Assembly (NCBI RefSeq): GCF_030272615.1
Contig: NC_081405.1
Coordinates: 605,726,177 to 605,777,676 of the forward strand
From: Cryptomeria japonica
Taxonomy: Eukaryota; Streptophyta; Pinopsida; Cupressales; Cupressaceae
DNA: 51,500 bases
Direction: 5' to 3'
The position numbers and the translations under genes are program-made. Numbering within the stretch: the stretch's first letter is position 1; each line of letters starts with the position of its first letter. Below are positions 43,906-51,500 of the stretch, one piece after another. Under the pieces are notes generated by a model, which was given only the letters and a program-made list of their open reading frames with translations, was not told where the DNA came from and searched no databases.

Positions 43906-44285
43906 CTTTTGATGCAAATTCTAAGAACCCCCTCTTTAGTGGTCCACAATCATTTTCGAATTGCAGAAGGCTTGAATCACATATACAAATGATATCCAAA
44001 ATTTTAAGAAGAATCTGGTGCTCTGGTATGCGATTTCATGAAAATCATGGTAACTGGTTGATGCATTTATTACAATGGAAAATTAGGTTTTTGAAAGATA
44101 AAGGTGCATTTTGAGACTTCATTTGTCACAATGCGATCAAGTGAGTAGAGAAGAGAAGAGAGTAAAGTAATTTGACACTTTATACAATGATTTCAGCGAC
44201 TCTAAAGCAAATTTCAACGTCTAGTTGCGAAGCAACGTATTTATCTATTCAAACTTTCAGTTATCTACAAACCCTAGCATTTGAA

Positions 44286-47200
44286 ATGGCTTCAATTTCT
44301 AGTGTTGTCATCTGTCTAGTGGTTGAGATTAAGGATAGGGTCCAACCAGTCTTCAAGAAACACCCCTTCAAGTTGGTTGAGGATGATCTAGAAGGTGCAT
44401 TTTCATATGTGCCCTATGACGTGTTGCATAATGAAGATATCAGGGCCTACATTCACTGTGACCTTGAAGAGCTTGGAAATACGGACATGTTGGATCTTTA
44501 CAACAAGCATTTGGTTGACAATTTGGGAAATCTCAAACCTGAGTATAAGGTACTTCAAGAAAAAGGTTTCTCGCAGTTCATGCATTTTCCATTGTTTGAT
44601 GAGGCAAAATGGATCCAATATATTCTTAGCCGAGTGCATGATGAGTTCATTTGGCTTGATAGGCCACACAAAATCACCAAGAAGGTGATCTGTGTCACGA
44701 CAGGCTTAGTTGAAACTGATGATGTGCCTAGTTTGAGGAAAGTGTCAAATGACACGGTCATAGCCACAATAGGATCAAAATTTGACAACAAAACCATGAC
44801 TATTAATGATATTTTGGAGAATGATGTGAAATTTGCATCAATGGTAGTCGACTACAAGGTTTACCAATCCAACAGGTACAACTCTATCTCTGGTACTACT
44901 ATATACTCTGCATACCAGATGCTTAAGGAAGATAAAAGGTATGATCTGTGCACTGCCCTCTTGAATGAATTGTTGAGTAATCTTGAAGAAGATCAAGAAG
45001 GATAAGAAGCACACATTTAAATATGGGACACTTCTTATCTGTCTGGCCTTATTCTTCCTGAATGGGATACCTGGTATCAAAGGTAAGGTCCAATGGGCCT
45101 TTGATAGACTGGTGGCCATGCAGATCAAAGAGGAATTATGGGGAGTTGGAGATGCTACCATGAGGATATCTGCCCTCTGGGGTTACTTCAAAACCTTCCA
45201 AGCAACAATGAAGAGCAAGGAAAGGATCCCTAAGGAGGTTGTTGAAAAATATGAGCAAACCATTACTTCATGGTTGACAAGGATCAGTGTCTAATGGAAT
45301 TAGTGGAGCCCCAGATAGTATGGATCATGCCCATGGGGTATGAAGTTGACTCTGTTACACTTGAGGCATATGCCCAACACCTACTAAGTTAACTGGTGGA
45401 TCCCATGGAAGGGAGATTTGGTACATTCAAGGAGAAAGACCTTAGTCTGCATATGCAATTAACTACTCCTGCCTGAAAAAGAAAGGTTACTAAGATGACA
45501 GAGGTATTAGCTGCTTAGATGGGCTTCACCAAGGAGGAGGTGAAGAAAGAAAGGGAGAAGTATGCACATAAAGAGACTAAGTCTCTCCTGCTTTGGTAGC
45601 ACAACCTGCAAAACCTAGCCCATCCAGGTTAGGTGTTCTGAAGCAGAAAGAGAAGCCTAAAAGAACCAATGTTGCAATGTCTTTAGTGGCCTTAGAAACT
45701 GAGTCTGAGGAAGAGGCAGGAAAGGCAAAGAAGAAAGGAAAATTTGTCAGAGTGGTGAGGAAGCTACAATCCAGTGGAGCCCAACAAAGCAAAAAGGCTA
45801 AATCAGATCCTATCCCTACCACAAGGCCCAAGAGAGAAATTAAAGTCAAGATTCAACCAGAGTCTAGTACACATCAAGGTAAATTTGAATCTATTCCCTC
45901 GTTGACATCAGATCAATTAATATATGAGATAATAGTTGATGGCAATTTGAAGAATATTGGAGCTTGCTATGAAAATTTTGATGGAGATAAAATAAAAGTT
46001 GAGGAAGCAATTGTATTATATTTACATAATTTCAATAAAACATTAATTGAATTAGACAAGACCATTCTAAAGGATTTGTATAGTTTGATAGATGCTAGAA
46101 GGATGATTGCAATCAAGATTGATAGGGAGATGAAGGAGAGAGAATTGATCAATGTTTGCACCTACGTTTCACAAAGTGAAGCTAAAAGATTGATTGAAGA
46201 GGAAAAAAAGAAGGAATTTAGAAGTAAAAATAGGATCAATAGATTAACGATTGGAAATATAGAGGAGGTAAGGAAAGAAATAGAGGAGATATGGAGGAAG
46301 ATAATTGCAAATGACCCTCTGTACAAGGATGCATTTAAACCATCTCAACTGGAAGATAAGCAAGGTGTTTCCGGAAGTCAAAAGGTTGAGACTCAGTTTA
46401 AAGATCAACCAGAAGACCAAGGTAATACCACACTTGATGTCGATACTGGTGATGCTCCTCTAGTGGTAGATAGCTCTACATCCCCTGTGATTCAATAGGC
46501 TGGCACTGCACCAAGTGGTGACACCAGTGCATCAGATAAAGGGGATAAGGAAGAAAAGAAGGATGCTGAGACAACAGAGGCTAAGGCTATTGAGGTAGAT
46601 AAAGGTAAAGGTATAGATGATTTGACAATTGCCACTCCTTCGGTTACAGGGACACCGCCTCAAATTCTTATTAATCTTGATGGTTCTGTTGATCTTGGGA
46701 AGATGTCTCCTGCTGAGAAGCTTGTGCTCGTAGTTGTTGTACAAGCTCAGACTAGCCAAGATCTGGTGAAGTCTGAATCAGAGGATAAGAAGATAATTTT
46801 GATATCAATATATGTTTTACAAAAGGTGGCTCCTAATGTACAGATAGATTCAAATAACAACCCCTCCAGTAAATTGTTACAGTTAATTAATAATGTAAAT
46901 ACTAATTTTAATTCTTTGGAGAAGATGGCTATGCAGAAAGTTTTGGATAAATTCAAGGATGATAGGAAGCAAACATTCTAGAAGATGATTGAGGATGATA
47001 GGGTGAGACTGAATAAGAGATTGCAGATTATTTCTGACACATTGTCAGAAGCCGGTAAATTGTATAAATCTTGCCTAGTTTTTCCCAAATTCAATGTTGA
47101 TATTGATAAGCAGATAGGTGTTTGCTAGGGAAAACTTGATAACATTTCTCAGTCCTTTGATCCTAATGTAACATTAACCAGAAGTGTTGAATAGCCCTAC

Positions 47201-47450
47201 ATGATCATATCTCCAACCTTCAAGCGGACAAGGAGAAAATTTTGAAGTAGGTGAACTCCGAAACCTAATTGCCACCCAGTTGGACACCATATTAAGTAAT
47301 AAGGTGGACTGTATGAAGGAGATGGCTCGGCCTGTATCATCAGATTTAAGAGAGTTAGAAATTCATGGCACTATATTTAGTGTATTTACCACAGTTTTGG
47401 ACAACTTGAAGAATGGGTGGGATACTCACCTATGATTTTTGAAGACTGTC
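44286..47450 (+). pseudogene. ORF2 of element C: large protein of unknown function
   Basis: Starts at ATG 44286 (MASISSVVICLVVEI), matching ORF2 of A. The first 240 codons are open (FKKHPF, FIWLDRPHKITKK, VSNDTVIATIGSKFD, TINDI). A frameshift near 44985 leads to 44983-45294 (KKHTFKYGTLLICL, WAFDRLVAMQIKEELW, WGYFK). A broken stretch follows, then one frame from 45593 to 47245 interrupted only by TAG codons at 46496, 46979, 47126 and 47192. That part is a Lys-rich linker, then helical acidic/basic segments; 47200-47450 continues in another frame as a coiled-coil-like end. In all, near 1000 codons. No protease, RT, RNase H or integrase motif was found. It resembles no family I can name; a structural or host-interaction role is possible. 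Confidence 0.7.
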
Positions 47451-47684
47451 TATGCTAACCTCTTCAAGTATTTGTAAAGTGTTTTGGACAGCACCCCATC
47501 TTTGGCATTGCTGTCAAAGGGGGAGAGATAAGGTGAAAAATGTACAAGCTGATTGTGTATGGAGTGTACAGTTTTGGATGTTGATCTAAGGAGGAGCCTT
47601 AGGATTCTTTCATTCTTGATCCAGTGTATAGGTTTCATAGCTTTCAACACTTAGCCATTTTTCACAAGTGTTGCCATCAATGCC

Positions 47685-47695
47685 AAAGGGGGAGA
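47685..47695 (+). promoter_or_regulatory. Polypurine tract of element C
   Basis: AAAGGGGGAGA one base before the 3' LTR. A near-identical tract, AAAGGGGGAGAGATA, occurs 170 bp upstream at 47516-47530. Confidence 0.85.
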
Positions 47696-47696
47696 T

Positions 47697-48662
47697 TGTT
47701 GGCAATTGACACTCATCCGATGGTCTCTGGTGACTTCTGGTGGATGATTATTGGTTTAGGGTTGTCATTGATGGCAACTCTTCTTAGAGATCTGATCTGG
47801 CGGTCGTAATTTGTCTTATCTGTAAGTAGGTGTTAACCGGTAGTGTGCTAACTGATATTTCAGGAAGAACAAAGCATTTTTTGGTCTGAATGCTTTCTGG
47901 TGATTGTGGTGCATTGAATCGTGTTCTTGTTGATTGGGTCGACTTAGATATATTATTTTATTATCATTTTGGTGATCCACATTTAACTTTTTGGATCTAG
48001 TCAAGCCAACATGTATCTACACGATACACCTTCAGGCCGACATGATGTATAACCTATTTTGTTGTTATCCGTATATAAGTTTGGTGTGGGCAATCTTTTT
48101 GATGGATGGTGCAAATGTATGCAAGTGAGAGATGATCGAGAATCCATTTTGGCACAGTTTCACGTGCGTATTCTTGATCTGGTAGCTGACTGAGACAGTG
48201 TACAGGGCATAATAGAGAAGGTGATCTAATCAATGTTTTTGCACTTAACCGAAACTCATCCAAGCATAGTAGATGATATTTCAGAGTTCATACATTGTAA
48301 TTCATCATTGTAACAACCATGTAAGACAGTGAGACTTTCCTTAGGGTTGTAGCCTTCTGGGTTATTGTAATTGAGTAGTGAGCTCTAGGTAGTGTGCCTA
48401 AATGTTTGTGCATTCCCATTCTGTAATATTGTTTTTCTATTGGCCATAGTGGAATAATATTGTGGGTTCAAATCCTACTGTGGTCTTTCCCATTTGGGTT
48501 TCCAAGTAAAAATTCGGTGTTATGATCTTGTGGTTGTTTGCTTCATGTTTCTGCATTTCAGTTTTAAGTGTTTGCTTCTAGTGGTTAAAAGTTAAGTTTG
48601 AAAATTAGTCAACCAGTAGATCATTGATTCACCCCCCTCTCAATGATCCCCGATTCCAACAC
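47697..48662 (+). repeat. 3' LTR of element C
   Basis: 966-bp copy of 41706-42677, TGTTGGCAATTGAC to GATTCCAACA. TATATAAG is kept at 48072-48079. One RCCGAC core is intact (48036-48041) and the other has changed to GCCAAC (48005-48010). The flanking 5-mers are ACTCT (left of C) and CCTAT (right of C), only three of five matching, so the target duplication is eroded or was never exact. Confidence 0.92.
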
Positions 48663-50085
48663 CTATTTCCAAGTTAAAATATGTTAAAAAATAGCTGACA
48701 AGTTATTAAAAATAGAATTTCATTGTTTTTTAACAAACTGACATTCCCAAAAGATATGCTTTATACTTTCTTGCCTTTGACAATGGGAAATTACCTGATT
48801 GGACCATTATACATTTTCAATGTGTCCCCAACGAGTAGCTTGCAATGTAGAATCATCCAAGCAGTTAATTGAGCATCTGCATTGGCCTTCAATTTCCAAA
48901 TCTAAGGAGATAATTTTGACCAAAACTTTTCTTTAAATTTACAATTCCATTTAGAATTCAAACGAAGGCTTAAAGGTAGTCTTGGAAGCAGCTGTAAGTA
49001 AACCTTTTTAAGAGTAAAAAATAAGAAAGGGTGTGAGGACATCCAAACCCAATCTTTATAAAAGCTACAGTGAATTTGAGTATAATTTTTCATTGACAAC
49101 TATAATCGAACCAAAGATATCACAAAAGATAGAAAAGCTTTGTACTTATTGCTGAGAGTGAATCTATCTTTAATAGATTACCATGATAACCAACTCATGG
49201 TATGAAAATCCCAAATATATCTAACATTACAAACTCTTTTTTTGAAGAGGGCATAAGAATGTTTTGGAAAACTCAATGCAAGAGGTTGATCCTAGTGAAT
49301 AATGTGCTTATTCCACCAGATAGATGAGGTGGAAAAATTGAAGCCATGACGAAGAAAATTATCTCTCCAATTGAGAAGATAACAGTTATGTTGCCAAGCC
49401 TTCTAGATAGAGTAGAGTAGAGTAGAAGCCTTAATTGAAAAAAATGAAGCTTGAAGAATTTCATCAAGCCATCTCACATGTTGCCATTTACTCTTAACAG
49501 TAGCAAGATTAATGTGGTTACATATAAAAATCTTCCATGGTTCATCCCCATGAATAACATAGATAATCCATTTAGTTGCTAAGGCAAAACCCTTGTGTTC
49601 TTGGATCTATGAGTCCCAAACCACCTTTACTTTTAGGTTGGATACAATGTGTCCAAGATGTGGATATGAAGCCTCTGCACTGTCCCATTTGGCCCAAAGA
49701 AACTGATGGAAAATTTTGACTAAATTGTCATACCCTTTTTTTGAGGGCATCCAACATGAAGAATAATAGACATGTGTTGCAAGAAAAAAATTATTAGCTA
49801 CTTGAATCTTGCTAGCCAAAGATAAAAATTTATTTCTCCAATTGAAAAGTTTGTTCCAAACATTACTAAGGTACCAATTCCACATATTTGAGAGAGCACC
49901 TTGATGCCAAACGGTATACAAAGGTATCTCATAATTTCCCCGTGTTTGATATGTTTCCATTCATGTGGGATACAATGAGGGATAGGGCCATCACTGACCA
50001 TCAAGAATTATGTTTCGTTGTGCACAACTTTTGGCCTTGAAATTATACAATACAAATCCAAAATATCTAGCATATTGAAAATGTT
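48663..50085 (-). pseudogene. LINE ORF2: region after reverse transcriptase, zf-RVT-like
   Basis: On the minus strand. The frame 49960-49607 (117 codons) holds LSNVWNKLFNWRNKFLSLAS and FLWAKWDSAEASYPHLGHIV, typical of the region after the RT in plant LINEs (W...LS..G...L...V). Further down, near 48770-48720, QESIKHIFWECQFVKK matches the zf-RVT motif (H.F..C). Stops throughout. The frame reaches the border with element C at 48663. Confidence 0.75.
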
Positions 50086-50850
50086 CTACTCAAAATTTTG
50101 AAGAAATAACAGACTATCATCAACATAGCAAGAATTAGTAACAACTACATTACCAGGGAGAGAAATTCTTGAGATCTGCTTCATATTATTAGCATTTTGA
50201 AGTAAATATCCCAAAGCATCAACCGTGAAGACATAGAGGTATGACGCTAATGGACAACCTTGTTGAATAGATCTTTGAAAAGGAAATGGATTTGTTATCA
50301 TATTATTGATATTAATCTGATCATTGGCATCCTGAAAAAAGCATTTGAACATGAGCTTGAAATTTGGGACCAAAACCTAGCCATTGAAGTATTTTAAGAA
50401 TGAAACTCCATCGAATTCTATCACAAGCCTTGTCAAAGTCAAGTTTAATCAGAATAGCATTTTGTCCTATTTGTTGAGCCCATTCAATAGTCTCCCATGC
50501 AAGCATGATATTATCAAGATTAAATATGCTAGTAATGAATCATGTTTGTTCAGCCCAGACAATTCCTTGAACATCTGGTTTGATCCTAATGGCCAAGGCT
50601 TTAGCAATAATCTTATAAGAAGTGTTTAGTAGAGTTATAAGGTGCCAACCAAAAAAAGAGTCCTCTTGTTTCCCTTTAGGAAGGAGTTTTAATTATTCCA
50701 CCATTTATAAAAGGGTTTAAGGAATCATTTTTGAAAGCCTCCAGGTATAAATAGTGAAAATATTCCTTAATGTGTTACCACATAGCTTGGTAGAATTCCA
50801 TAGGAATCCCATCACTGCCAGGACTTTTATAGGGGGTCATAGAGAAGAGA
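50086..50850 (-). pseudogene. LINE (non-LTR) reverse transcriptase, decayed
   Basis: On the minus strand, 50506-50321: ILIKLDFDKACDRIRWSFI and LQWLGFGPKFQ (RT motif with the first catalytic Asp in KLDFDKA). Then 50373-50086 in the next frame: SIQQGCPLASYLYVF and the catalytic box YVDDSLLFLQ (YVDD at 50117-50128). Both catalytic Asp are kept. This order and QGCPLA are diagnostic of plant L1-type LINEs. A frameshift between the two parts and stops make it inactive. Confidence 0.88.
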
Positions 50851-51500
50851 GCTTTTTCTAGTCCTTCAAGTGTCAAGATTCTATCTAAATATTGGATGTA
50901 ATCAAAATCTATTTTGTTAGGGATATAAGTTTTGACCATGTCCTAAAGGGCTTGTTGAATATCCTACCATTGATCATCTTTAAATATATTTTCATAGAAT
51001 CATTTAAAAACATTGCTTACATCAGAAGGGTTGCTATGAACAACATCAAACTCATCCCTTATCACATCGATTCTTTCCTTTTTATGTTTATAGTAGAGAT
51101 AGTTGAAAAAGTATTTAGTGCCTTTATTTCCTTCTTTAATCCAATGAAGTCTAGATCTGATTTTAGCCCCTTGTCCTTTATAGTTATCATTTTTTTCAAA
51201 AATGTGCTTCTATAGCAGCAACAAAAGCTTGAATTATAGTATTTCAAGGGTCAACATTAAGGAGTTTTCTAGCCTATGCAAGTTTCCCTTGAAGAGATTT
51301 TTCTTTACGTTTGCATTGCCCAACCATTTTTTTATCAAAAGAATGTAAAAAGTTAATGCATTGAGTAATGGTTGCACACCACTAGTCAATCCAAGACTCT
51401 CCATCAGAGGGTTTAGGGATAGAGTTCCAAATCCCCATGAGAGAAGCTAAACAAGAGGGATTTTCAAATGAGAAACATTGAGTTTGAAAGGAAGAGAGTG
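50851..51500 (-). pseudogene. LINE ORF2: region between endonuclease and RT
   Basis: On the minus strand, at about 51190-51060, decayed frames give RSRLHWIKEGNKGTKYFF, the conserved R.R..W..EGD.NTK.FH motif of plant LINEs, and further down SPGSDGIPMEFY (about 50830-50795), the RT entry motif. The endonuclease domain would lie to the right, outside the window. Confidence 0.7.

Noticed and set aside
45593-47245. TAG as a sense codon (code reassignment)
   Set aside because: Other elements in the window also have TAA and TGA stops, and plants use the standard nuclear code; methylated-C deamination explains TAG.

Overview
The window looks like plant nuclear DNA made almost wholly of nested, decayed retrotransposons. 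I found no convincing host gene, tRNA, rRNA or CRISPR array. The elements use the plant initiator-Met tRNA primer site (TGGTATCAGAGC), have long LTRs of 0.8 to about 2.9 kb, and carry plant-type Ty3/gypsy and LINE domains. The base composition is AT-rich. A large-genome seed plant, perhaps a conifer or other gymnosperm, fits best, but that is inference and no marker fixes the species.

Layout. (1) 1-14973 is a minus-strand non-autonomous LTR element ("A": LTR 13845-14973, ORF1 with zinc knuckles, ORF2 of unknown function). It is interrupted by a solo LTR (10598-11784), by a complete plus-strand Ty3/gypsy chromovirus-like element "G1" (1666-9524, GCAGA target duplication), and probably by a second relative "B" (LTR 83-868) that runs off the left edge. 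(2) 15400-31483 is a second, heavily mutated plus-strand gypsy element "G2". It has the end of a 5' LTR, a PBS, gag-pol 17120-21483, and a polypurine tract plus a very long 3' LTR (27390-31483) that is split by a solo LTR "D" (28328-29551, TAATG duplication). Between its pol and 3' LTR lies a separate module: an array of diverged palindromes followed by a decayed ORF of unknown function ("ORFX", 22813-26213). (3) A second copy of the same module type, palindrome array plus ORFX, lies at 32530-35540. (4) 35560-41075 is AT-rich non-coding DNA with a copia-type gag fragment, simple repeats and little else. (5) 41076-51500 is a minus-strand LINE (reverse transcriptase, zf-RVT-like tail). It is split by a complete plus-strand non-autonomous LTR element "C" (41706-48662) of the same family as A, B and D.

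The main novelty candidates are two. The A/B/C/D family pairs copia-like LTRs with a coiled-coil and four-zinc-knuckle ORF1 and a roughly 1000-codon ORF2, with no protease, integrase or reverse transcriptase; its LTRs carry RCCGAC motifs just upstream of the TATA box. The ORFX modules are each preceded by an array of imperfect hairpins. Nothing here appears translatable as an intact full-length protein. In the best-preserved stretches the premature stops are all TAG, as expected from CAG to TAG deamination in methylated DNA.
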